From Neptunitalea lumnitzerae (GTDB lineage: Bacteria > Bacteroidota > Bacteroidia > Flavobacteriales > Flavobacteriaceae), in contig NZ_BRVO01000001.1 of NCBI RefSeq assembly GCF_027924185.1, forward strand, positions 1,302,001-1,366,000: a stretch of DNA of 64,000 bases, given 5' to 3'. Under the pieces are notes generated by a model. That model saw only the letters and a program-made list of their open reading frames with translations. It had not been told where the DNA came from and did not search any database. The translations under genes and the position numbers were made by a program. Positions 27,870 through 36,803 of this stretch are shown piece by piece; the first letter of the stretch is position 1, and every line of letters starts with the position of its first letter.

Positions 27870-28730
27870 TTAAAAAGGGAGTATCTTTTTTAAGATTCCT
27901 TGGTAACGATATTTTCTAATAAAGGCACCTTCTTGGGGAGTAACCATGAAAGGTGTCTTTTTTTTATAGTGTTCTAAAAAGCCACTTATGTTATTTAAAA
28001 AGGCTCTAATGCTTCTTTTTTGTAATGCCATTTTTAAGGAGGCTATGCAGGTAAGTATAAACCCATATCTCATTTTGTACATGGCTTCTCCTTGCATTTT
28101 TATGGCTTTCTTGTTATAAGAGCCTCCTGTTGGTCTAAGGTGTTTCACATGTAAGGAAGCGATGGTTTTTATTTGGTATCCGTTATATTGAGCTAAAAGT
28201 TCATCTACGGTGTCCCATCCTATAGATTTTTTTAGTCCCCCAATTTTTTTAAAACATTCAACAGTGTACGATTTTATAGGACCTCTTACGTGTTTTTTAT
28301 CTGCAATAGTTTCATAAACCCATTCCTCATAACTATTTTTAATATAACAGAGTCCGCTGCACATGCCTAGCTTTTTGTTTTTTTGGTAGGCGTCTGCAAT
28401 TTGCTCTAAATAGTTTTCTGGAAAAATAATATCTGCATCAAACTTGCATACAACATCATATTGGGTTAAGTCTTCTCCTGCTAAACCAGCATAAAAGGCA
28501 TTGATAACCTTAGTGCCCGGCATGTGTGCATCTTTACTTTTTAAATTAATTTTTTTAAAGTAAGTGTTTCGTTCAACAAAGTCATCAATTATGTTTTCAG
28601 TACCGTCTGAAGAGTTGTCGTTTACAACAATTATTTTCTTTGCAGAAAGCGTTTGTTGCTGTAAACTAAGGAGTGTTTTCTGTAAATACTCCGCTTCGTT
28701 GTGAGCTGGTATGATAATTAAAATACGCAT
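27870..28730 (-). CDS. Family 2 glycosyltransferase
   Basis: GT-A fold family 2 transferase, 286 residues. The N-terminus has IIPAHNEAEYL and VVNDNSSDGT, and the metal-binding acidic motif is CKFDADIIF. Acceptor-side residues lie in GWDTVDELLAQYNG, and a basic C-terminal tail has no clear membrane helix. It should transfer a sugar from a nucleotide sugar on the cytoplasmic side; acceptor and pathway are unknown. It stands alone between two plus-strand genes. Confidence 0.9.
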   Translation of the reverse strand: MRILIIIPAHNEAEYLQKTLLSLQQQTLSAKKIIVVNDNSSDGTENIIDDFVERNTYFKKINLKSKDAHMPGTKVINAFYAGLAGEDLTQYDVVCKFDADIIFPENYLEQIADAYQKNKKLGMCSGLCYIKNSYEEWVYETIADKKHVRGPIKSYTVECFKKIGGLKKSIGWDTVDELLAQYNGYQIKTIASLHVKHLRPTGGSYNKKAIKMQGEAMYKMRYGFILTCIASLKMALQKRSIRAFLNNISGFLEHYKKKTPFMVTPQEGAFIRKYRYQGILKKILPF

Positions 28731-28799
28731 TGCTGTATGTGTTTTTTTATACTTTAAATGTTAATTTTTAAGAATTGTTAAGCTAATTTTATGAAAATG

Positions 28800-28829
28800 T
28801 TGAGAAATATTTTCTAATTGCTATATTTA
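28800..28829 (+). promoter_or_regulatory. Candidate promoter of the large adhesin-like gene (TTG-N19-TATATTTA)
   Basis: TTG (28800-28802), 19-nt spacer, TATATTTA (28822-28829), which differs from TAnnTTTG only in its last base. The ATG lies 21 nt downstream. Confidence 0.45.
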
Positions 28830-28850
28830 TGATGTCAAAAACTCAAAGCA

Positions 28851-31800
28851 ATGATGAAAAAATACTTATTTATTTTATCCTTATTATTTCTCTGTAAATC
28901 AGTTGTATATGGTTTTAATGTAAATAAAAAGGAATCTGAAAATCCAAAATTATTAAAATCGTTCGCTATTAACTCAAAAGGGAGTGATTTTTTTAGTAAA
29001 ATAATTTTGAGTGAAAGAGATGACCTTAATAGCGTATTAGTAACAAAAAACAGTGATTTTGTTTGTTTTGATGTTACCAATATTGTAGTTGATGCATTAG
29101 ACCAAACTACAGTTGATTTTTCTTGGACGGCAGGCGGTACAGAAACCGATTGGGAGTATGTTGTACAAGCTGCCGGTACAGGTGTGCCAACTGCAAGCGG
29201 AACTGCGGTAACTACACTTACGGTTAATGAAACAGGATTAACAGCGGCAACTGATTATGAGATTTATGTTAGAGCAGATTGCGGTGCTGGAGATTATGGT
29301 GCTTGGGTAGGGCCAGTAGCTTTTACTACGGCTTGTACTGATGTGTCTAATGTTACTGTGAATAGTTTAACCTTTGATTCTGTTACTTTTACCTGGACGA
29401 ATGGAGGAGCAGAAAGTAATTGGGAGTTTGTGGTTCAGTCTCAAGGACAAGGGGTTCCAACTGTAAACGGTACGGCAACAGCTAATACGTTTGCTTCTGA
29501 AACAGGCTTAACACCAAATACAAACTATGAAATTTACGTAAGATCTGATTGTGGTAACGGAAATTACGGTGAATGGATAGGGCCTGTTGATTTTTTAACG
29601 CCTTGTGCTAATCCAACAATTCTTTCTGTAGATTATATAACAGATGAAGAAGCTACTGTATCTTGGGCGCCAGGAGCAAATGAGACCGATTGGGAAGTTT
29701 CTATGAATTTTTCAGGAATGGGAGTGCCTACTACCAATATTTTTCCTACATCGGGAGCTACAGAGTTGCAATTTTTTAATTTAATTCCTGAAACGGAGTA
29801 TGATGTTTATATACGAGCTAATTGTGGTAATGGGAATTATAGTGAATGGATAGGGCCGTTTGTGTTTACTACCATGATAGAAACAGATTATGTAATAGAT
29901 TGTAATGCGGGGCCGCTAACATTAGATTTTTGTTATCTGAATAACCAACAAATTATGTTTTCTTTTACTAATACCGAACCATTAACAGTGCTTGATTTAG
30001 CATTTAACTCTGGAATGGTAGAAGATATGGTAGATGAAATTAGAGTATTTGATAGTGATGGTACAACTTTATTATATTCAGGATATGGAAACTCAGGTGA
30101 TTTGTCGGGGCTTGAATTCACGTCTACAGATTCAGAGATTTTTTTACTTATAACAACCAATGAAACCAACAGTTGTGATACTGGAGAGATAACAGACTCA
30201 ATGAACTTTACGGTAAGCTGTAACACATGTACTATTTTTCAAGATCCTACTTTTGAGTTGTACAGTAATTGTTCAAATGGTCAATCTGGATTTTATGTAA
30301 ACGTTTTGGTGCCAGATATGGGATTAGCTGATTCTTTAAGTATTACCGATAATCAAGGAACACCGGCGGTGCCTGTACCGGCAACAGGTGTATACCAAAT
30401 AGGGCCTTATGATAATGGAGATAATGTTGTGGTTACGGTAGCTAATAGTAACAATGCCTTATGTTTTGTGGAAAGTAGTGTGTTTACACAGACAGAATGC
30501 CCGCCAATGAGCATTAGTTATACCCAGTATACCCATGAGGAATTAGTAGAAGAGGTTTTAATAAAAAACGATTGTGCTCAAATAAGTAACGTGAATGCCT
30601 CCACAGGGATTAATTTTGGAGAGGAGTTTAATGGGGTAGCCTATTTTTATGATGCCCCTGGTTTTAATTTTAACTCTGGGTTAGTGTTAGTTTCTGGTGA
30701 TGCTAGTAAAGTGCCCGGACCTAATGGCGGTACGGCTAATTCTGATGGTACAATGGCAGGATGGCCTGGTGATCCTTATATGGATACATTAGCTTCTCAG
30801 GTTTTAGGGACTTCTACTAATACTTACAATGAGTCGTATATTGAGTTTGATTTTGTTCCTGTAGACAATTTTATAAGTTTTGACTTTGTTTTTGCATCTG
30901 AAGAATATGGTACTGATTTTGAGTGTCAATTTTCTGATGTTTTTGCCTTTATATTAACGGATCCGTCAGGGGTTTCTACCAATTTGGCTATCATACCAGG
31001 AACAACGCCTCCGCAACCCGTTTCAGTATTAAGTGTAAATGGTGGAGGTTTTACTACTCCCACTACCTGTGGAGCTGCTAACCCTGGGTATTTCGGTGGA
31101 TATTATGGATCCGGAACTGGAGTTATTGATTTTAATGGCTATACACAAGTGTTTACAGCGCAATCTCCTGTAGTATCAGGAAACACATATCATATTAAAT
31201 TGAGTGTGGTAGATGCTGGAGATGCTAATTATGATTCTGCTGTATTTTTAGGAGAAGGAACTTTTAATATAGGAAATGCTTTAGGGGAAGATCTTACTGT
31301 TATAGGTCAGACAGCTCCATGTAAAGATGAAGAAGTTGTGTTGGAAGTTGATAACGACCCTAATGCAACCTATGAGTGGTATTTTGAAGGTACATTAATA
31401 CCAGGTGAAGATACCTATTCATACACGGTTACTTCTATAGAAAATGGAGGGCTTGGTGCTGGAACATATAGCGTATATGCAGCTTTAACAGTTACTTGTC
31501 CTATAGAAGATGAAATTTATATTGAGTTTGCAGAAGACCCTATAATTAATACTATTGATCCTTATGTGCTCTGTGAAAACGCTCCGGTTGATGGTTATGA
31601 TATATTTGATTTGACAACTCTTGAAACTGAAATTTTAGGAGGGCAAACTAACATTGATATAACCTTTTATGAAACTGAGCAAGGTGCAATTGATGGTACT
31701 AATACAGATTTAATTCCTATACCAGATAACTACCCTAATATGGTACCTTATGAGCAAACTGTTTATATACGTTTAGAGAATACTGTTTTTGGATGTACTT

Positions 31801-34800
31801 CTGTAAACGAGGTGAGATTAATAGTTTCTCATGTGGGGGTTAATGAACCTGATGAAACTGTAGAGGTTTGTGATGAGGTTACACCAGGAGATGGTTATGA
31901 AGAGTTTGACTTAACCGAAATGGGCGACTATATTATGGGGGGGCAAACAGCGCCTGATTATCTGATTTCTTACTATACTAGTTTTACGGATGCTTTAAAC
32001 GGTTTTGCTGCAGATCAGATAGCAACTCCTGAAGCCTTTACCAATACAGAACAATGGGGGCAAACTATTTATGTAAGAGTAGATGGTACAGCTCATGGTT
32101 GTAATGCTATAGTAGATTTTGATATAGTTGTAAATCCGTTGCCAGATGTAATAACACTTGACCCTTATTATGGTTGTGATTATGATGGTACAGGAATTGT
32201 GACTTATTATTTGAATGATAAGACCGATGAAATTTTAAATGGTCAAACGGGTATTAGTGTAACATTCTATGACTCTATGGACGATTTGGAAGATCAGATT
32301 AATGCATTGCCAAATGCCTATGTGAATTCTGAAGTTACACACGATATATATGTGCGCCTAGAGAACCCTGTAACGGGTTGTTATAATACCACGGTGCTTA
32401 CTTTAATGAATATGGATGTTCCTGTAATGAATGCACCAACTACATTAACTTTTTGTGATGATGATAATGATGGTTTTGGTGAGTTTTATTTAGAGCAAAC
32501 GGCTTTAGATGTAGTGCCTGCTGATGGTAATGATTATACTGTTACGTTTCACGTTACTCAATCAGATGCTGAAAATGATGTAAACGTATTTACAAGTCCA
32601 TATGAAAACATAGTACAAGATAACCAGACTATATATGTACGTGTAGAGAATGATTTGACGGGTTGTTATGATGTAGATCCGCTACCGTTAATTGTAAATC
32701 CTACACCTGTAGTGCCTTTTGATTTGCCAGATATGGAAATTTGTGATGATCAGTTAGCTGATGGTAGAGCTGAGTTTGATTTAAGTGAGCAAAATGTAAA
32801 TGTATACGGTTCTCAAAGCACGGCAGATTTTACTATTAGCTATTATGAGACTGAGATAGAAGCAGTAGATGCAGTAAATGCTATATCTACTAATTATTAT
32901 GTGAATCAGGTTGCTTTTCTACAAACTATATATGTACGTTTAGAAGATAATGTAACTGGGTGTTTTACAGTACGTGATTTTGATTTAATAGTGAATCCTA
33001 ATCCGGTTATTAACCCAAGTTATGATTACGACTTAGCTTTATGTGATGATTTTGGTCAACCAGGTGATCAGATCACTGAATTTGATTTAACAGTTAAGAA
33101 TGATGAAATTACTGGTGGTGTAAACGGATATATTGTTAGTTATTATGAGACAGAAGCCGATGCAGAGGTAGGTGTAAATGCTATTGCAGATGATACAGCT
33201 TATGAGAATACTGTAAGTCCATATACCTTACATGTGAGAGTAGAGGATGCTAATACAGGTTGTTATAGCTTAACTACGTTAACGTTGAGAGTATTAAATA
33301 ACCCATCACCACAAGAAGTTAATCCTGAATTGGAGGTTTGTGATGATGATTCTGATGGTGATAGCACCAACGGGCAAGCAGAGTTTGATTTAACCTTAAA
33401 CGAGGAAGAATTATTAAATGGTGAGTTAGGGGTAACTGCAACGTACTATGAAACCTATCAAGATGCTTTTGACGGTACCAATGCAATACCAAATCCTGAG
33501 GCTTATTATAACACGGTTCAGTTTGCGCAAACCATTTATGTTGGTGTAACTAATGATGATACGGGTTGTTTAACTATTGTAACTATTGATATTAATGTGA
33601 ATTCATTACCAGAGGTAACGGATGAGCCTACATATTTCCTTTGTGAGGTAGATAATGATGATGTGGAAACAATTCTGTTAACTGATATGGATAGCTTTGT
33701 ATTAGATGAAGGTGATGCTACCGGTTTAGAAATTACCTATTATGAAACGGAAGCGAATGCAATAGATGATGAGGAAGAGTACGTGAATTCAACCATTACT
33801 ATAAATGGCACCGAGCAAATTTATGCAAGAGTTGAAAATACCGATACTGGATGTTATAGCGTTGTAGGTTTCTTAATTGATATTGAACAAGCGCCTTTAG
33901 CCTTTACGCCAGACCCAATTGTATATTGTGAAAGCTTAGGAGCAGACGGATATTATAACAATGATGGAGTTGAGGTATTTAACTTAGAAGAGGTAATTGA
34001 AACCATTAGAGGTAGTCAAGACCCTGATACGTATCCTGTAGCTATCTACACAAGCTTAGCAGATGCAGAAGCAGGTATAAACGCTATTCCTACAGATGAG
34101 TTAAACCCATATACTAGCGGAACAGCTACCTTATATGCAGTGGTAACTAATGTAAATACAACATGTACTAATGGAGACCCTATAGTGATTGAATTAATAG
34201 TAGAGCCTATTCCTGAAATATCATTAGAAAATGCTGAAGGTATTATTTGTACCGATGCAACTAACAACCCTGTAATAGGGACTGATTTAGGAGCTGAGTA
34301 TATCTACCAATGGAATACAGGAGAAACTACTCCTACCATTGAAATTACAGAAGCTGGGGAATACTATGTTACGGTTACAGATCCAACAACAATTAATCAG
34401 TGTGCTTATGAAAGTAACCATGTGTATTACGAAGAGGCTTCTTTACCAGCAGTAACACCAACCGTAGTACAATCTGAAATATTTGACGGACAGAATTCTG
34501 TACAGGTGACTGCTAATGGAGCTGGTGTATCTGAATACGGATATCAATTAGACAACGGCTCTATGCAATACTCAGGAACGTTTAACAACGTAGAACCAGG
34601 TATTCATACGGTTACTATAACAGAATTGAATGGTTGTGGTAGCCTAACATTAGAAGTGAGCGTAATAGACTATATGAAGTACTTTACACCAAACGGAGAT
34701 GGTGTGAATGACACTTGGAGAGTAATAGGCTTAGAAAGCCAAGAAAACGCTCAGGTGTTTATTTTTGACCGCCAAGGTAAAATGGTAAAACAAATGAACG

Positions 34801-34937
34801 CTACTAGCGATGGGTGGAATGGTACTTTTAACGGTAATCTATTACCATCTAGTGATTACTGGTTTAAAGTGGTGTATACAGAACCATCAACAGGTGAAGT
34901 AAGAGAATTTAATAGTCACTTCTCGTTAAAACGATAG
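28851..34937 (+). CDS. Large SprB-like surface protein with Fn3, choice-of-anchor-L, nine repeats and T9SS type B sorting domain
   Basis: A 2028-residue exported protein with a signal peptide and three Fn3 domains between about residues 70 and 345. A CUB-like region follows, then a choice-of-anchor-L domain (about 560-804, with SGLVLVSGDAS and FDFVFASEEYGTDF). An Ig-like segment (YEWYFEG) precedes nine repeats of about 95 residues (about 905-1800), and another Ig-like segment (YQWNTGETTPTIEI) follows them. The C-terminal type B sorting domain (gliding-motility-associated C-terminal domain) has KYFTPNGDGVNDTW, FDRQGK and GWNGTFNG. Such proteins are exported by the T9SS and can act as adhesins. 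Two adjacent ATGs (28851, 28854) are equally good starts. Confidence 0.92.
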   Translation: MMKKYLFILSLLFLCKSVVYGFNVNKKESENPKLLKSFAINSKGSDFFSKIILSERDDLNSVLVTKNSDFVCFDVTNIVVDALDQTTVDFSWTAGGTETDWEYVVQAAGTGVPTASGTAVTTLTVNETGLTAATDYEIYVRADCGAGDYGAWVGPVAFTTACTDVSNVTVNSLTFDSVTFTWTNGGAESNWEFVVQSQGQGVPTVNGTATANTFASETGLTPNTNYEIYVRSDCGNGNYGEWIGPVDFLTPCANPTILSVDYITDEEATVSWAPGANETDWEVSMNFSGMGVPTTNIFPTSGATELQFFNLIPETEYDVYIRANCGNGNYSEWIGPFVFTTMIETDYVIDCNAGPLTLDFCYLNNQQIMFSFTNTEPLTVLDLAFNSGMVEDMVDEIRVFDSDGTTLLYSGYGNSGDLSGLEFTSTDSEIFLLITTNETNSCDTGEITDSMNFTVSCNTCTIFQDPTFELYSNCSNGQSGFYVNVLVPDMGLADSLSITDNQGTPAVPVPATGVYQIGPYDNGDNVVVTVANSNNALCFVESSVFTQTECPPMSISYTQYTHEELVEEVLIKNDCAQISNVNASTGINFGEEFNGVAYFYDAPGFNFNSGLVLVSGDASKVPGPNGGTANSDGTMAGWPGDPYMDTLASQVLGTSTNTYNESYIEFDFVPVDNFISFDFVFASEEYGTDFECQFSDVFAFILTDPSGVSTNLAIIPGTTPPQPVSVLSVNGGGFTTPTTCGAANPGYFGGYYGSGTGVIDFNGYTQVFTAQSPVVSGNTYHIKLSVVDAGDANYDSAVFLGEGTFNIGNALGEDLTVIGQTAPCKDEEVVLEVDNDPNATYEWYFEGTLIPGEDTYSYTVTSIENGGLGAGTYSVYAALTVTCPIEDEIYIEFAEDPIINTIDPYVLCENAPVDGYDIFDLTTLETEILGGQTNIDITFYETEQGAIDGTNTDLIPIPDNYPNMVPYEQTVYIRLENTVFGCTSVNEVRLIVSHVGVNEPDETVEVCDEVTPGDGYEEFDLTEMGDYIMGGQTAPDYLISYYTSFTDALNGFAADQIATPEAFTNTEQWGQTIYVRVDGTAHGCNAIVDFDIVVNPLPDVITLDPYYGCDYDGTGIVTYYLNDKTDEILNGQTGISVTFYDSMDDLEDQINALPNAYVNSEVTHDIYVRLENPVTGCYNTTVLTLMNMDVPVMNAPTTLTFCDDDNDGFGEFYLEQTALDVVPADGNDYTVTFHVTQSDAENDVNVFTSPYENIVQDNQTIYVRVENDLTGCYDVDPLPLIVNPTPVVPFDLPDMEICDDQLADGRAEFDLSEQNVNVYGSQSTADFTISYYETEIEAVDAVNAISTNYYVNQVAFLQTIYVRLEDNVTGCFTVRDFDLIVNPNPVINPSYDYDLALCDDFGQPGDQITEFDLTVKNDEITGGVNGYIVSYYETEADAEVGVNAIADDTAYENTVSPYTLHVRVEDANTGCYSLTTLTLRVLNNPSPQEVNPELEVCDDDSDGDSTNGQAEFDLTLNEEELLNGELGVTATYYETYQDAFDGTNAIPNPEAYYNTVQFAQTIYVGVTNDDTGCLTIVTIDINVNSLPEVTDEPTYFLCEVDNDDVETILLTDMDSFVLDEGDATGLEITYYETEANAIDDEEEYVNSTITINGTEQIYARVENTDTGCYSVVGFLIDIEQAPLAFTPDPIVYCESLGADGYYNNDGVEVFNLEEVIETIRGSQDPDTYPVAIYTSLADAEAGINAIPTDELNPYTSGTATLYAVVTNVNTTCTNGDPIVIELIVEPIPEISLENAEGIICTDATNNPVIGTDLGAEYIYQWNTGETTPTIEITEAGEYYVTVTDPTTINQCAYESNHVYYEEASLPAVTPTVVQSEIFDGQNSVQVTANGAGVSEYGYQLDNGSMQYSGTFNNVEPGIHTVTITELNGCGSLTLEVSVIDYMKYFTPNGDGVNDTWRVIGLESQENAQVFIFDRQGKMVKQMNATSDGWNGTFNGNLLPSSDYWFKVVYTEPSTGEVREFNSHFSLKR
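31570..34255 (+). repeat. Nine ~95-codon repeats in the type B surface protein
   Basis: Each unit opens with a CDD or CEN-like motif, continues with an acidic stretch, FDLT, ILxGQ, YYET..A....NAI, then TIYVRVEN..TGCY and a closing VNPxP linker. Units are diverged in sequence but regular in length. Bounds are approximate. Confidence 0.75.
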
Positions 34938-34953
34938 TGAGTTTATAAATCAT

Positions 34954-34988
34954 AAAAAAGGGATGTTTTAATTAAAACATCCCTTTTT
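34954..34988 (+). terminator. Rho-independent terminator after the type B surface protein gene
   Basis: AAAAAAGGGATGTTTTAA pairs with TTAAAACATCCC, ending in seven T residues. It begins 17 nt after the stop at 34937. Its A-run means it may also end the convergent methyltransferase transcript from the other side. Confidence 0.85.
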
Positions 34989-35022
34989 TTATATCCTGTA
35001 TTTATTCGTAAGTTTTCAAAAT

Positions 35023-35592
35023 TCAAGAAACTTTTTCTGCGTAGACAATATAATATCTATTGGTAAAAAGTCTTAAAAACGGTCGTATACCAATTTTTTT
35101 TACTGGGTTTGTCCATTTTTTAGAATCAATAATTTCCCATCCTGTTTTTTCTAAGAGCCAGTCTAACTGCCAGTCTTCAAACTCATGGTAATGTCTGTCC
35201 CATTTATCCGTTTTACTTTTATAAGCCGGGGAGAACCATAGTCTTAAAGGTATAGAAATAATAATTTTATTAGCCTTAATATTTTTTAAAAGTGTATATG
35301 GGTTTAGTAGATGCTCCAGTATTTCAAAAGCAGTAACCACATCACAATCACTATTTATTATCGGTGCTAAATTTTCATCTAAGTCTTCACCAGAGGTATT
35401 GGTTACTTTAAAGCCTTCTTCTTTCATAATTTTAGAAAAAGGATTCTCTACCCCCAAATCTAATAAGTTACTATTAGTAGGGACGTGTTTTTTTAAAAAG
35501 CGCAGGGTTTCATTATATCGCTTTTTAGGATAATATTTATACATAGTTAGTTTATGAGGTTTTATAAACTTATACTTTGTAGGTAATGGCAT
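35023..35592 (-). CDS. Class I SAM-dependent methyltransferase
   Basis: A protein of up to 189 residues with a Rossmann-type methyltransferase core: LLDLGVENPFSKIM as the SAM-binding motif I and DVVTAFEILEHLLNP as a typical post-II segment. The substrate is unknown. The start at 35592 overlaps the upstream synthase gene by 23 bp; an internal ATG at 35544 (MYKYYPKKRY) would remove the overlap. Bacteroidetes lack Shine-Dalgarno signals, so I cannot decide between them. Pairing with a ketoacyl synthase suggests a shared pathway, but none is evident. Confidence 0.85.
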   Translation of the reverse strand: MPLPTKYKFIKPHKLTMYKYYPKKRYNETLRFLKKHVPTNSNLLDLGVENPFSKIMKEEGFKVTNTSGEDLDENLAPIINSDCDVVTAFEILEHLLNPYTLLKNIKANKIIISIPLRLWFSPAYKSKTDKWDRHYHEFEDWQLDWLLEKTGWEIIDSKKWTNPVKKIGIRPFLRLFTNRYYIVYAEKVS

Positions 35593-36631
35593 TAATATTC
35601 ATTCCGGCACCTACGCTTGCGAATATAACAATATCTCCTTTATTGATGTCATGATTTTCTATTTTACCTTGCTTTACCATATCTAGTAGGGTAGGAATGG
35701 TTGCTACAGAGCTATTTCCTAATTTTTGTATGCACATAGGCATAATGTTTTCAGGAGGTAATTGTTTGTAAAGTTTGTAGAACCTTTTAATAATGGCTTC
35801 ATCCATTTTTTCATTTGCTTGGTGGATGAATATTTTTTTTACATCATCAATTCCGTAGCCAGATTTGTCTAAGCACTCTTTCATGGCGTGAGGTACTTTA
35901 AGGCAGGCAAATTCGTATATTTTTCTACCGTTCATTTTAATATATCTGGTATCTCTGCAGGAGTCTTGGTTGAATGATGCGGCTAAGTTTAGATAGTAGG
36001 TTTCATTGTTGCTAGAGTAGGTAGCAGATTCATGAGATAGAATTCCACCTTCATCAGAGGAAGCTTCAATAATAGTTGCACCTGCACCATCTGAAAAAAT
36101 CATGGAGTCTCTATCATGTTTATCTACCACTCTAGAGAGTGTTTCTGCACCAATGACTAAGCATTTTTTAGCCATACCAGCTTTTATAAAAGCCTGTGCT
36201 TGTATAACACCTTCTAACCATCCTGGGCACCCAAATATTAAATCGTAAGCTACACATTTAGGGTTTTGAATACCTAATGAATGTTTTACTCTTGCAGCAA
36301 TGCTAGGTACCATGTCTGTTTGTACAGTGCCACTTTTTACATCGCCAAAATTATGTGCTACAATAATATAATCTAATGTTTCAGGGTCTATTTGTGCATT
36401 GTCAATAGCTTTTTCAGCAGCAAAATAGGCTAGGTCTGAAGTATGATGGTACGGCTTAGCATACCTTCTTTCGTAAATTCCCGTGATAGCTTTGAATTTT
36501 TCAATGATTACTTCATTTTCCTGATCGAATTTGGTTCCATCATTGTTTAAGAATTCATGATTATTAAACTCTTGGTTTAATTGTATTGTGGTAGGAATAA
36601 ATGAACCTACACCTGAAATTTTGATATTCAT
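35570..36631 (-). CDS. 3-oxoacyl-ACP synthase III-like (FabH family) condensing enzyme
   Basis: A thiolase-fold condensing enzyme of 353 residues with a Cys-His-Asn triad: Cys135 in FGCPGW, His in FIHQANEKM and Asn in KLGNSSVATIP. C-terminal SVGAGMNINAI matches the FabH glycine-rich segment. It may not be the housekeeping FabH, since it differs at several usual positions and is coupled to a methyltransferase rather than fatty-acid genes; a specialised acyl-chain role is inferred. A -7 box lies only 7 nt before the ATG. Confidence 0.88.
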   Translation of the reverse strand: MNIKISGVGSFIPTTIQLNQEFNNHEFLNNDGTKFDQENEVIIEKFKAITGIYERRYAKPYHHTSDLAYFAAEKAIDNAQIDPETLDYIIVAHNFGDVKSGTVQTDMVPSIAARVKHSLGIQNPKCVAYDLIFGCPGWLEGVIQAQAFIKAGMAKKCLVIGAETLSRVVDKHDRDSMIFSDGAGATIIEASSDEGGILSHESATYSSNNETYYLNLAASFNQDSCRDTRYIKMNGRKIYEFACLKVPHAMKECLDKSGYGIDDVKKIFIHQANEKMDEAIIKRFYKLYKQLPPENIMPMCIQKLGNSSVATIPTLLDMVKQGKIENHDINKGDIVIFASVGAGMNINAITYKV

Positions 36632-36638
36632 AAGATCA

Positions 36639-36646
36639 CAAATTTA
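36639..36646 (-). promoter_or_regulatory. -7 box (TAAATTTG) immediately before the synthase start
   Basis: Minus strand TAAATTTG (36646-36639), then 7 nt, then ATG at 36631. No clear TTG lies upstream. If functional it implies a leaderless or nearly leaderless mRNA. Confidence 0.45.
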
Positions 36647-36737
36647 TACATCATCTAAAGGTAAAATAAATCAGTATTGTTAGCCTGTATTTTTAAGAAA
36701 TGCTACGATGCCCAAATTAGTAAAATTATATAGGTAT

Positions 36738-36773
36738 AAAAAAAAACGGGTTGCCAAATTTTTGGCAACCCGT
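36738..36773 (-). terminator. Rho-independent terminator after gcvP
   Basis: ACGGGTTGCCAAA (36746-36758) pairs with TTTGGCAACCCGT (36761-36773). On the minus strand the stem is followed by a run of eight to nine T. It starts 30 nt past the gcvP stop. Confidence 0.9.
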
Positions 36774-36803
36774 ATGAATAAAGATATTTTTTTAAAAAAT
36801 TAA

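Noticed and set aside
31570-34255. CRISPR-like regularity
   Set aside because: The periodicity is about 285 bp and in frame, from protein repeats; no short direct repeats with unique spacers exist in the window.
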